NCBI RefSeq assembly: GCF_009905725.1
Contig: NZ_JAAAKV010000009.1
Location: 265,655-329,654, forward strand
Direction of reading: 5' to 3'
From: Emticicia sp. CRIBPO
GTDB lineage: Bacteria; Bacteroidota; Bacteroidia; Cytophagales; Spirosomataceae
DNA: 64,000 bases
Part shown: positions 40,982 to 49,399 of the stretch, piece by piece
Layout: every line of letters begins with the position of its first letter
How positions within the stretch are numbered: the stretch's first letter is position 1
Position numbers and translations under genes: made by a program
The notes under the pieces: generated by a model
What the model was told of the DNA's origin: nothing
Seen by the model: only the letters and a program-made list of their open reading frames with translations
The model's database searches: none

Positions 40982-42226
40982 TTGAAATATTTAATCTGCC
41001 TCGGCCTTTTTTTCATTTTTTCCAGCAGCACTGCCCAGGATGAGCAAAAGGCTGATTCTGTTATCTGTTATGCAGATGGCCATTCACATGATACCCAGGT
41101 ATTGTTCAGGCGTGACCCCGGTTTACGGGCGTCGGCCTCTCCTACTGTTTTTGAAACCAATTTCACCGATTTTCCCGACGATGCCAAAAAAGCATTCCAG
41201 GAAGCCTTATCTATATGGAGCGGTCTGATTGTCAGCCGGGTACCGATCAGGATCAAAGCATCATGGGTGGCTTTAACCGGCAATACCCTGGCCTCTTCAG
41301 GGGCCACGAGGGTTTTCAAAAATTTTAACGGGGCGGTTTATAAAGAAGTGTGGTATCCGGTAGCCCTGGCTGAAGCCATGTCGGGCACAGAACTGAACAA
41401 CTCCGATTTTGATATCAACATCAGCCTGAACAAAAATATCCTCTGGTTTTACGACCTGACCGGACGGCGGGAAGCACCTAAATATGACCTGATGACGGTG
41501 GTATTGCATGAAATCGGTCACGGACTCGGGCTCACAAGCTCTCTTAAGCTCACGGAAAATCTTCAGCAGGGTCAGTGGGGCCAATCCGGCACGGCATATA
41601 TTTATGATATGTTTGTGCAGAACCCTGCCGGATCAAAACTGATTGACACCGGTGTTTTCGGAAACCCCTCCACGAGCCTGAGAACAGCCATGACTGCGAA
41701 TAATGTACTTTACGGGCTTACTTTAGCGAAATACAAAAACAATCTGCCTAAAATTTACAGCCCGGCAACTTTCCGTGAGGGGGGCAGCATATCGCATCTT
41801 GATGAGAGTGCCTATCCGCCGGGCACAGAGCACTCGCTGATGTCTCCGAACATCGGGGCAGCGGAGGTCATTCATGATCCCGGAAGTATCACCCTGGCTA
41901 TTCTAAATCTTATCGGCTGGCCTGTAAGTTATAGCGACGGATTCATCATTACGGCCAATGAACCCGTATCTGAATCTGCCAGGATATTGCTTTATCCCAA
42001 CCCGGTATCCAGCCAGCTGCAGATTTATATGCCGACTGCCTATCTGAATGAATCGACCTTGTTTAATATTTCTGATCAGGCCGGCAAAAAGGTGAAGGAG
42101 TTTGTGATCAATACGGTAGAAAACCCTACTTCTGCCACAGATGTTTCAAACCTGGCTTCCGGAACTTATTTTTTAAGAATAAACACCGGAAACCAGACTC
42201 AAACCGTAAGATTTATCAAACTTTGA
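40982..42226 (+). CDS. secreted zinc metalloprotease-like protein with T9SS sorting domain
   Basis: This 414-residue protein starts with TTG (the only start codon after an in-frame stop at 40964), followed by a signal peptide ending SSSTAQ. A zinc motif HEIGHGLGL at 176-184 supplies His176, Glu177 and His180. The position expected for a third metzincin His is Ser, so the third ligand must be elsewhere. ISHLDESAYPPGTEHSLMSPNIG is a conserved block of this group. The C-terminal ~80 residues (ILLYPNPVSSQLQIYM, GTYFLRINTGNQTQTVRFIKL) are a T9SS sorting domain. Its stop abuts that of the convergent symporter. Confidence 0.85.
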   Translation: MKYLICLGLFFIFSSSTAQDEQKADSVICYADGHSHDTQVLFRRDPGLRASASPTVFETNFTDFPDDAKKAFQEALSIWSGLIVSRVPIRIKASWVALTGNTLASSGATRVFKNFNGAVYKEVWYPVALAEAMSGTELNNSDFDINISLNKNILWFYDLTGRREAPKYDLMTVVLHEIGHGLGLTSSLKLTENLQQGQWGQSGTAYIYDMFVQNPAGSKLIDTGVFGNPSTSLRTAMTANNVLYGLTLAKYKNNLPKIYSPATFREGGSISHLDESAYPPGTEHSLMSPNIGAAEVIHDPGSITLAILNLIGWPVSYSDGFIITANEPVSESARILLYPNPVSSQLQIYMPTAYLNESTLFNISDQAGKKVKEFVINTVENPTSATDVSNLASGTYFLRINTGNQTQTVRFIKL

Positions 42227-43693
42227 TTATTTTTTCTTCAGCAAATAAAGTCCGATGATGGTAATCAGACCGTTGAGGAGTAAATTTTCAAATCCGAATT
42301 TGTACCCGGCATAATGCTCTGCCCACCATACAATCGCATAAGTCAATATGGGCGAAAGGATACAAACGAAGGGCACAAACTTATCATGCACCTTGTTTTT
42401 AGAGTATATCCCATAGGCAAACAAGCCCAGAAGCGGCCCGTAGGTATAACTGGCGATCTGGAATGTCGCGGTGATTACGTCGGTACTGTTGAGGTAATTA
42501 AAGATCAGAATCACCACAAAAAACGTCAGGGAAAATCCGATGTGAACGATATTCTTGATCCTGTTCCTGTCTTTTTCATCCCTCTTCTCAAAATCCATAA
42601 AATCAATGCAGAAGGCCGTAGTCAGGGCGGTCAGGGCTGAGTCTGAACTGGCATAAGTGGCGGCTGTGATCCCCACCAGAAATGTAACCGCAACCAATAC
42701 CCCGGCAACACCCATGGAAGCATTCTCTCCAAATATCTGCAAGGCCATCATAGGATAAAGATCATCGGTTTTTTCAGGAATAGCGATACCTTTCTGATTG
42801 GCATAGATATAAAGCAATGCTCCGAGACTCAGGAACATCAGGTTGACAAAAACCAGTACGATGGTAAACCAGAACATGTTTTTCTGGGCTTCGCCGATGT
42901 TTTTGCAGGTCAGGTTCTTTTGCATCAGATCCTGGTCCATGCCCGTCATCACAATCGCAATGAAGGCTCCTGAAATGAACTGTTTGAAGAAGTTTTTACT
43001 GTCAGACCATCCTCCGTCGAAAAAGAATATCTCTGAATAATTACTTTTAGCAACTGTGGAAACCATATCGCCCAATCCAAGGCCCAGCTCTTTGGAAACC
43101 AGGTAGATGGTCATGGCTACGGCAGAAATCAGGAACACGGTTTGTAATGAATCCGTGATCACAATGGTTTTTATCCCGCCTTTGAAGGTGTACACCCAGA
43201 TGAGGGCAATAGTGATCAGCACCGAAACCTCAAACGGCACACCCAAAGGGTCATAAATGGCAATCTGAAGCACCTGGGCAGCGATATACAACCTTACGGC
43301 CGAACCGACTGTGCGTGACAACAGGAAGAAAGCCGAGCCTGTTTTATAAGACCAGAAACCGAAACGGTCCTGCAGATAAGTATAAATAGAGATCAGGTTT
43401 AACCGGTAATACAAGGGCATAAGAACCGTGGCAATAAAGAAGTACCCGACGGTATAGCCCAGAATCATCTGGAAATAAGAAAAGGACTTAAGCCCGACCG
43501 CTCCGGGTACAGAGATAAAAGTAACGCCGGAAAGCGAAGTCCCGATCATCCCGAAGGCAATCAGGTACCATGGCACCTGTTTATTGGCCGTAAAAAATGA
43601 ATGGGTGTCGGCTCCTTTGGAGGTCCGTATAGAAATAACAACAAGAATGGTGAAGTAAAACAGGAGAATCCCCAGGGCTAGTATTGGTGACAT
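42227..43693 (-). CDS. sodium:solute symporter family protein
   Basis: This 488-residue inner-membrane protein has about 13 helices of the SSS (LeuT-fold) family, which uses the sodium gradient to import solutes. The N-terminus has the typical GMIGTSLSGVTFISVPG unwound helix, and SRTVGSAVRLYIAAQVLQI and TYASSDSALTALTTAFCIDF contain sodium-site residues. Bacteroidota members import sugars, sialic acid or carboxylates; the substrate is not evident. The stop is directly adjacent to that of the convergent metalloprotease, with no terminator between. Confidence 0.9.
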   Translation of the reverse strand: MSPILALGILLFYFTILVVISIRTSKGADTHSFFTANKQVPWYLIAFGMIGTSLSGVTFISVPGAVGLKSFSYFQMILGYTVGYFFIATVLMPLYYRLNLISIYTYLQDRFGFWSYKTGSAFFLLSRTVGSAVRLYIAAQVLQIAIYDPLGVPFEVSVLITIALIWVYTFKGGIKTIVITDSLQTVFLISAVAMTIYLVSKELGLGLGDMVSTVAKSNYSEIFFFDGGWSDSKNFFKQFISGAFIAIVMTGMDQDLMQKNLTCKNIGEAQKNMFWFTIVLVFVNLMFLSLGALLYIYANQKGIAIPEKTDDLYPMMALQIFGENASMGVAGVLVAVTFLVGITAATYASSDSALTALTTAFCIDFMDFEKRDEKDRNRIKNIVHIGFSLTFFVVILIFNYLNSTDVITATFQIASYTYGPLLGLFAYGIYSKNKVHDKFVPFVCILSPILTYAIVWWAEHYAGYKFGFENLLLNGLITIIGLYLLKKK

Positions 43694-43829
43694 CAGGCTG
43701 ACAGGCTTTAAATGAATGAACTAAAGTGATCCGGAAAAATATCCAAAAAAAACTTTAATGACTATTAATTGGTTTGTAATAATATAGTTTGAATTGTAAA
43801 TTTGATAAAACAATTTGACAAAGCTTTAT

Positions 43830-43837
43830 TATTTTTG
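43830..43837 (+). promoter_or_regulatory. -7 element (TATTTTTG) for clpS-recR
   Basis: TATTTTTG is a full -7 match 29 bases before the clpS ATG. TTTG copies lie 12 and 25 nt upstream, neither ideally spaced. It places the transcript start after the longer open reading of this gene, confirming ATG 43866. Confidence 0.5.
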
Positions 43838-43865
43838 CAAAAAAAGCAAATTTCCAGATTTTAAG

Positions 43866-44159
43866 ATGAAATACGCTCCGGAGACAGAAGTAGAGGTAGA
43901 AGAACAGATTGATATAGACATTGATACCGTAAAATTATACAGTCTGGTGGTTTTCAATGATGAAGTTAACACTTTCGAACATGTCATTGAAACATTGATA
44001 GAGGTTTGCGGACATTCATCCGAACAGGCTGAGCAGTGCACCCTGATTATCCATTATAAGGGTAAATGTGGTGTAAAAAACGGAGATTTTGATGACCTGG
44101 TACCACTCCGTACCGAAATTAACAGAAGAGGCATCTCTGCTGAAGTGATGTTAAGATAA
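43866..44159 (+). CDS. clpS: ATP-dependent Clp protease adaptor ClpS
   Basis: This 97-residue adaptor delivers N-end-rule substrates to ClpAP-type proteases. An acidic, unstructured N-terminus (about 1-20) precedes the core LVVFNDEVNTFEHVIETLIEVCGHSSEQAEQCTLIIHYKGKCGV, which carries the ligand-binding Asn-Asp pair and the His of the substrate pocket. The start at 43866 is preferred because a promoter lies inside the longer reading. It sits 12 bases before recR and is probably co-transcribed with it. Confidence 0.92.
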   Translation: MKYAPETEVEVEEQIDIDIDTVKLYSLVVFNDEVNTFEHVIETLIEVCGHSSEQAEQCTLIIHYKGKCGVKNGDFDDLVPLRTEINRRGISAEVMLR

Positions 44160-44171
44160 TACCCAAACGTA

Positions 44172-44774
44172 GTGAATTACCCATCCAAATTAATAGAGGA
44201 GGCAGTCCTTGAAATCTCAAAGCTGCCGGGAATAGGTAAAAAATCGGCCTTGCGGTTAGCTTTGCATTTACTTAAATCTGATAAGTCACAAACCCAGAAC
44301 CTTACCGAAGCCCTGAGCAATCTCCGGGAGAAAACGACCTACTGCAAAACCTGCCATAATATTTCAGACCAGGAAATCTGCAACATCTGTGGTTCCCACC
44401 GCCGCGACCAAAGCATTATCGCGGTCGTCCAGGACACCCGCGACGTACTGGCGATTGAAAACACTTCTCAATATTCGGGGCAATATCATGTGCTGGGGGG
44501 TATCATTTCGCCGATGATGGGCATCGGGCCGAATGATCTCAATATTGACTCACTCATCAGCAGGATAGAGCAAAACCCTGAAGTTAAGGAAATTATACTG
44601 GCCCTCAGCCCTACGATGGAGGGAGACACTACGGCTTTTTATCTTCAAAAACGTTTACGGGATTTTCCGCTTAAAATCAGTACCATCGCCAGGGGAATTC
44701 CGATCGGCGGCGACCTGGAATATACCGATGAAATCACTTTGGGCAGGAGCATTCTGAGCCGCATAGATTTTTAA
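44172..44774 (+). CDS. recR: recombination mediator RecR
   Basis: This 200-residue protein forms a ring that, with RecFO, loads RecA at gaps. A helix-hairpin-helix (ISKLPGIGKKSALRLALHLL) is followed by a four-Cys zinc finger (CKTCHNISDQEICNIC). A Toprim domain (VVQDTRDVLAIENT, HVLGGIISPMMGIGP, ALSPTMEGDTTAFYL) and a C-terminal TIARGIPIGGDLEYTDEITLGRSI end the protein. The start codon is GTG at 44172. Length matches the family. Confidence 0.97.
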   Translation: MNYPSKLIEEAVLEISKLPGIGKKSALRLALHLLKSDKSQTQNLTEALSNLREKTTYCKTCHNISDQEICNICGSHRRDQSIIAVVQDTRDVLAIENTSQYSGQYHVLGGIISPMMGIGPNDLNIDSLISRIEQNPEVKEIILALSPTMEGDTTAFYLQKRLRDFPLKISTIARGIPIGGDLEYTDEITLGRSILSRIDF

Positions 44775-44985
44775 TCATCTGCCTTCTCAAAAACTCAGAT
44801 TTCTACTTTTTTCTACAATAAAGTACCTATATTAGCATTTAATATTCAGGCGGCCTGATCAAAGGGGAAAGATGGCAGGAGTGTTATCATTTTGTATTAA
44901 AACCACTGTTAAAACTCCATCCGCAATCAGCTCAGCCTGCTTTGAAAACTTTTTGTTCAATCAGAAAATCTTATAAAAATTCATC

Positions 44986-45675
44986 ATGAATAGACAGCAG
45001 TTTTTTTCAACTTTACTGGCAGGAGCTTTAAGCACCCGTCTTACCGGTGTTTTTGCAGGCCAACCAGCCGTAGCAGGTCCTTACACTTTACCACAACTGA
45101 GTTTTGGGTATGATGCACTGGAGCCGAATATAGACAAACTGACGATGGAGATTCACCACAGCAAACATCACCAGGCTTACATTACCAACCTTAACAAAGC
45201 CCTGGAAGGTAAAGATGCCGAAAAATTACCATTGGAAGAAATCATCGCCAATATCAGCAAATATCCGGTGGCAGTCAGAAACAATGGCGGGGGGCACTGG
45301 AACCACAGTTTTTTCTGGCAGATTTTATCTCCGGCCGGAGGCAAGCCAAGTGACAAATTCCTGGCTATCATCAACCGTGACTTCGGTTCATTGCAGAAAC
45401 TCCAGGATGAGTTCAATGCAGCCGCTACTACGAGATTCGGTTCGGGATGGGCATGGCTGGTATCACAAAACGGCAAACTGAAAGTGACTTCAACCGCCAA
45501 CCAGGACAATCCTCTGATGGACATTGCCGAAGTAAAAGGACAGCCGATCCTGGCTATTGATGTCTGGGAGCACGCTTATTATCTTAAATATCAGAATAAA
45601 AGAGCGGACTACATCAAAGCGTTCTGGAATGTGATCAACTGGAAAGCCGTAGAGGGTAAATATTTCCCGGCGTGA
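44986..45675 (+). CDS. exported Mn-type superoxide dismutase
   Basis: This 229-residue enzyme converts superoxide to oxygen and hydrogen peroxide. Metal ligands are His57, His107, Asp192 and His196 (in MEIHHSK, GGGHWNH and DVWEHAYYL). Gln173 in ANQDNP and Gly at the alternative position point to the Mn form. Unlike the usual cytosolic enzyme, it has a 30-residue N-terminal signal peptide ([19 protein letters not shown]), so it should act in the periplasm. It is separated from its neighbours by 80-210 bases and is likely monocistronic. Confidence 0.92.
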   Translation: MNRQQFFSTLLAGALSTRLTGVFAGQPAVAGPYTLPQLSFGYDALEPNIDKLTMEIHHSKHHQAYITNLNKALEGKDAEKLPLEEIIANISKYPVAVRNNGGGHWNHSFFWQILSPAGGKPSDKFLAIINRDFGSLQKLQDEFNAAATTRFGSGWAWLVSQNGKLKVTSTANQDNPLMDIAEVKGQPILAIDVWEHAYYLKYQNKRADYIKAFWNVINWKAVEGKYFPA

Positions 45676-45730
45676 TAAGGGCTTTCAAATGAATTTCTCC
45701 TTATGCTTAAAATTTTAGGGTTTCTTGAAT

Positions 45731-45738
45731 TAAATTTG
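45731..45738 (+). promoter_or_regulatory. -7 element (TAAATTTG) for the oxygenase gene
   Basis: TAAATTTG is a full -7 match 18 bases before the ATG at 45756; the -33 partner is weak. Confidence 0.45.
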
Positions 45739-45755
45739 CTAAAAAATATCAGAAA

Positions 45756-46715
45756 ATGAGTCAACAATCATTACTTGACGAGATTCCGTCGCTTGATATG
45801 GCGGATTTTACATCAGGAGATCCAGGCAAAAAAGAAAAATTCGTGGAGGATCTTGGAGCTGCATTTACCAACATCGGTTTTGTGGCCATCAAAAACCATG
45901 GCCTCTCAGAGGACCTGAGGCTAAAGTTATATGACGCCGTTCAGAAGTTCTTTTACCAGGAAGACAGTTTAAAAACCAAATATGAATTTCCTGAGTTATC
46001 GGGGCAGAGAGGCTATGTAGGCAAAGGCAAGGAAACCGCCAAAGGCTTCAGCAAACCCGACCTGAAAGAATTTTATCATGTAGGCCAGCCGAACCCCAGA
46101 GAAGGTATGGCCGGAAACGTTTTCCCGGCTGAAGTCCCTGATTTTGAAACTTATACACTGGAAACCTACAGGACTTTCGAAAATACGGGCAGAAAACTGC
46201 TGAATGCGATAGCTTTATTTCTGGACTTACCTGAAGATTATTTCGAAGATAAAATATACCAGGGTGACAGCATCCTGAGGGCTTTGCACTATTTTCCGAT
46301 CGAAAACCCGGATGCCTTGCCTGAAGGAGCGGTAAGAGCAGCTGCTCACGGAGACATCAACCTGATTACCCTGCTGATGGGTGCTTCTGCAGAAGGCCTG
46401 GAGGTATTGAGGGCTGATGGTAAATGGATTGCCGTGACGGCATTACCCGACCAGATCATCATCAACGTGGGGGACATGCTCGACAGACTCACCAATCACA
46501 GGCTTAAGTCGACCATTCACAGGGTGGTGAACCCGCCGCGTGAGAAAATGAAGACTTCGAGGTTCTCGATTCCGTTCTTTATGCACCCGCGTGCAGAAAT
46601 GGACCTGACGTGCCTTGATTCGTGTGTAGCTTCTGACAATCCTAAAATTTATGTGGACATGACCGCCGGGGAATTCCTGGACGAAAGACTCAGAGAATTG
46701 GGATTAAGAAAATAA
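45756..46715 (+). CDS. isopenicillin-N-synthase-like 2-oxoglutarate/Fe(II) oxygenase
   Basis: This 319-residue cytosolic enzyme has the double-stranded beta-helix of the IPNS/2OG oxygenase family. The N-terminal DIOX_N part (IPSLDMADFTSG, GFVAIKNHGLSEDLRLKLYD) leads to the metal site. His and Asp are in AAAHGDINLITLL, the second His is in LKSTIHRVVNPP, and Arg and Ser in SRFSIPFF bind the co-substrate. The substrate is unknown. Relatives in Bacteroidota are unassigned. It has its own -7 element and a strong terminator. Confidence 0.88.
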   Translation: MSQQSLLDEIPSLDMADFTSGDPGKKEKFVEDLGAAFTNIGFVAIKNHGLSEDLRLKLYDAVQKFFYQEDSLKTKYEFPELSGQRGYVGKGKETAKGFSKPDLKEFYHVGQPNPREGMAGNVFPAEVPDFETYTLETYRTFENTGRKLLNAIALFLDLPEDYFEDKIYQGDSILRALHYFPIENPDALPEGAVRAAAHGDINLITLLMGASAEGLEVLRADGKWIAVTALPDQIIINVGDMLDRLTNHRLKSTIHRVVNPPREKMKTSRFSIPFFMHPRAEMDLTCLDSCVASDNPKIYVDMTAGEFLDERLRELGLRK

Positions 46716-46734
46716 AGATTGATTCTTCCTCATT

Positions 46735-46772
46735 AAAGCACAGAAAGGTATTACATGTCTGTGCTTTTTTGT
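46735..46772 (+). terminator. terminator after the oxygenase
   Basis: AAAGCACAGA (46735-46744) pairs with TCTGTGCTTT (46758-46767) across a 13-nt loop, followed by TTTTG. Confidence 0.82.
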
Positions 46773-46819
46773 TTTTATTTGTATCAGATAGTACCTGCCA
46801 TTACTGAATCAAGACCTAA

Positions 46820-47995
46820 TTGGAAACCAGAAAAATAAGATATCTGATCTTTTTAAAGGATGTTATTATTTTAGCATTCACCTGCTTCGGAGGACCGCAG
46901 GCCCATCTGGCTCAGTTTGTCAAAAAATTTGTACAGCAACGCAGGTACCTGTCAGAAGCCGATTTAATGGAGCTGCAGTCTTTGTGCCAGATCCTGCCCG
47001 GCCCCACCTCCACCCAGACCATCACGGCCATCGGCTACCGGCTCGGAGGAGCCCAGCTGGCTTATCTGACCATATTTGTCTGGATATTCCCCGCCACCTG
47101 TTTTATGGGCCTGACCGCTCTGGGTATTTCATTTATTGAACATGACAGCCTGATCAAAGTCACCCGGTTTATCAAACCCATGGGCATTGCCTTCATTTTT
47201 TATGCCGCCTACTCTATCGGCAGGAAGGTCATTCATTCGAAAACCTCTATTGTCCTTTTTATCTTATCCACCCTTGCGGCTTATTTATTCAGATCACCCT
47301 ACGTGACACCCATCTGGATTTTGCTGGGGGGATTAACCACCTCTTTCAAGTTTGAGCAGCAGGAAAAACTCCCGAAAAACCCGGTCAAGATAGAGTGGTC
47401 GAACTTCATCCTGTGGGGTGGCGTACTGATCACCACGGCAATCGTCGGTAAAATCACCGGATCTTTACCGGTCAGGCTTTTTGAGAACTTTTACAGGAAC
47501 GGCAGTCTGGCCTTTGGTGGCGGACATATCATGAAGCCGCTGCTTTTCAATGAGTTCGTGGAGTTTAAGCATTACCTGACGGCCGACGAGTTCCTGTCGG
47601 GTATAGCGATTTCAGAACTGATTCCCGGCCCGACCTTCTCCATTGCTTCTTATGTAGGATCGCTTTCCATGCGGGACTGGGGTGTAAGCGGGCAGATCTT
47701 AGGGGCACTGGTTTCGTCGGTGGGTATATTCCTGCCGGGCATTTTTATGATTTTCTTTGTAATCAAATTCTGGACTCAGCTGAAGCAATTCCGGGCCGTG
47801 CGGGCCTCGCTGGAAGGCATCAATGCAGCTTCGACAGGGCTGACCCTGGCCGCCGGCATATCGCTTTTCGAGCCTATGGCCACTGATCCGCTGGCGATTA
47901 TTACCACCATTGCTACTTTCTTTTTACTGCTCTCTAACAAGGTACCGAGTTACATCATCATCATCGGGGGGATTCTCCTTGGCATTCTCCTATAA
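46820..47995 (+). CDS. chrA: chromate transporter family (ChrA) protein, two-domain form
   Basis: This 391-residue membrane protein is a long-form CHR transporter with two homologous halves. Each half has the family signature: FTCFGGPQAHLAQF with LCQILPGPTSTQTITAIGYRLGG, and GSLAFGGGHIMKPLLF with AISELIPGPTFSIASYVG. ChrA exports chromate, but many genomic copies have no proven substrate. The start codon is TTG at 46820, directly after an in-frame stop, and no ATG occurs before the first helix. It has no linked regulator or ChrB. Palindromic repeats follow the stop. Confidence 0.88.
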   Translation: METRKIRYLIFLKDVIILAFTCFGGPQAHLAQFVKKFVQQRRYLSEADLMELQSLCQILPGPTSTQTITAIGYRLGGAQLAYLTIFVWIFPATCFMGLTALGISFIEHDSLIKVTRFIKPMGIAFIFYAAYSIGRKVIHSKTSIVLFILSTLAAYLFRSPYVTPIWILLGGLTTSFKFEQQEKLPKNPVKIEWSNFILWGGVLITTAIVGKITGSLPVRLFENFYRNGSLAFGGGHIMKPLLFNEFVEFKHYLTADEFLSGIAISELIPGPTFSIASYVGSLSMRDWGVSGQILGALVSSVGIFLPGIFMIFFVIKFWTQLKQFRAVRASLEGINAASTGLTLAAGISLFEPMATDPLAIITTIATFFLLLSNKVPSYIIIIGGILLGILL

Positions 47996-47999
47996 AAAA

Positions 48000-48051
48000 C
48001 CCCGGCCTGAAGACCGGGGCAAGTTATCAAAATATTTTAGGCCTGAAGGCC
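48000..48051. repeat. pair of GGCCTGAAGGCC-type palindromes
   Basis: CCCCGG (48000-48005) pairs with CCGGGG (48014-48019) around CCTGAAGA. A second exact palindrome GGCC-TGAA-GGCC lies at 48040-48051. They start 5 bases after the transporter stop. The second 12-mer is identical to the one at 13214-13225. Confidence 0.65.
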
Positions 48052-48149
48052 AGGTTTGTCATATTCCGAAAGCTTTTTTCTCTCCGTCGGGCACTATTGT
48101 CAGGCCGGGCAGGCTTTCCTCCTTTTTCCGTTCTCCTTTGTATAGCCCC

Positions 48150-49199
48150 TCAAAGCTTCACCCTTCCCCATCCAAGGGTCGACACCATCCAGTTGGGCAA
48201 TGGTTTCTGTGTTTTTCTTTTCTTGAGGTTAAGGTACCACCCGATTTTTTTAAGAATCGGCACTTTGTGGGTTTCTACAAATTCAATGAGTGTGCCATCC
48301 GGATCCTCGATGTAGCTGAACCTTCCACCGGCCTCACCCATGTCAAAGGTATTGGAGCTGTCTACCACAAACTGGAAACCATTGTTTTCACATTTCTCTT
48401 TCAGTTTTTCCATGTCAATGGCATCGAAACACAAGTGAATGTACCCAAGGTCTCCCCAGCTTCTGCCTTCAAAAATGACGTTTGGTTTTCCGTCCAGAGC
48501 CTGCACCAGTTCAATAGCTATATTTCCGAACAGGTTGGTAAACGCACCTGATTCTGACTTTTCTTTTTTTAAGACCACCCTTCTGAATCTCTTCTGTCCG
48601 GCACCCAAAGCCTTGAAATCTTCAAAAGTCCCTGTCACATCATAGATCACCTCATTAATGCCCAAAGTGTCTTTATACAATTTAAGGGCTTTTTCCATAT
48701 CACTTACGCCGATGATCGCTCCCAATACACCGCCGGTATTGGAAAGGGCGGGTTTAAACCATGAGCCGTCTTCCACTACCTGTAACTGATTACCATACAG
48801 GTCTTTCAGCCATACCGAAGGCTTGCCTTCCGGTGTGTTCACTACGGTGTTTCCTGAGGTCTGAGCATACTTCGCAATGTCCTGACATTTGATCTTTACG
48901 GCATAAATACCAAGGTCCCCGATTTCAGGTTCTGTTTTGGCTGCCAGGGGCAACGGCCTTTTCGACTCCCATATCTCTGCTCCTCCTCCACCGGCCATGT
49001 TAACCGCCAGGATCGCCCTTCTCTGCCTGATATTCCCAACAGTATATTTGGTCATGAGTTTAGCTTCTGCCACATCGTCAAAAACGGGAACATCAAGCCC
49101 CAGATTTTTATTATACCATTTAAAAGCAGCTTCTGCGTCAGGCACACCTATACCTACTTGTTGAATTCCGGAGATCAGATCCGTTATTTGGGATTGCAT
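48150..49199 (-). CDS. two-domain VOC (glyoxalase/dioxygenase-fold) protein
   Basis: This 349-residue cytosolic protein contains two vicinal-oxygen-chelate domains. The first (about 8-135) opens IQQVGIGVPDAEAAFKWYNKNLGLD and ends WLKDLYGNQLQVVED. The second (about 150-315) opens GAIIGVSDMEKALKLYKDTLGI and ends FSYIEDPDGTLIEFVETHKVPI, with His and Glu at typical metal-ligand places. The C-terminal ~40 basic residues (KKIGWYLNLKKRKTQKPLP) are an extension. VOC enzymes include glyoxalases and ring-cleaving dioxygenases; no specific reaction can be assigned. Confidence 0.82.
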   Translation of the reverse strand: MQSQITDLISGIQQVGIGVPDAEAAFKWYNKNLGLDVPVFDDVAEAKLMTKYTVGNIRQRRAILAVNMAGGGGAEIWESKRPLPLAAKTEPEIGDLGIYAVKIKCQDIAKYAQTSGNTVVNTPEGKPSVWLKDLYGNQLQVVEDGSWFKPALSNTGGVLGAIIGVSDMEKALKLYKDTLGINEVIYDVTGTFEDFKALGAGQKRFRRVVLKKEKSESGAFTNLFGNIAIELVQALDGKPNVIFEGRSWGDLGYIHLCFDAIDMEKLKEKCENNGFQFVVDSSNTFDMGEAGGRFSYIEDPDGTLIEFVETHKVPILKKIGWYLNLKKRKTQKPLPNWMVSTLGWGRVKL

Positions 49200-49399
49200 A
49201 TCAAAACAGTTTTGGTTTCAAGCCCCGAAATTATACATTTTTTGGTTCTTAACCTTCGTCTGAACTCAAAAAAGCCGTACAAAAACACAAAAACCAGGAG
49301 AATACTCATTAAAACAGCATCGATTTTTATACGGATTCTTATCATTATTGTTTAATTTCAAGCCCTGAAAGAACAGGTCAGTAACTGACAAAATCATCC

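Noticed and set aside
47910..48551. 213-codon plus-strand frame
   Set aside because: Runs from the end of chrA through the palindromic repeats and opposite the VOC gene; product is incoherent.
49158..49355. 65-codon plus-strand frame
   Set aside because: Overlaps the start of the VOC gene and the intergenic space; Lys/Ile-rich, no signal or domain.
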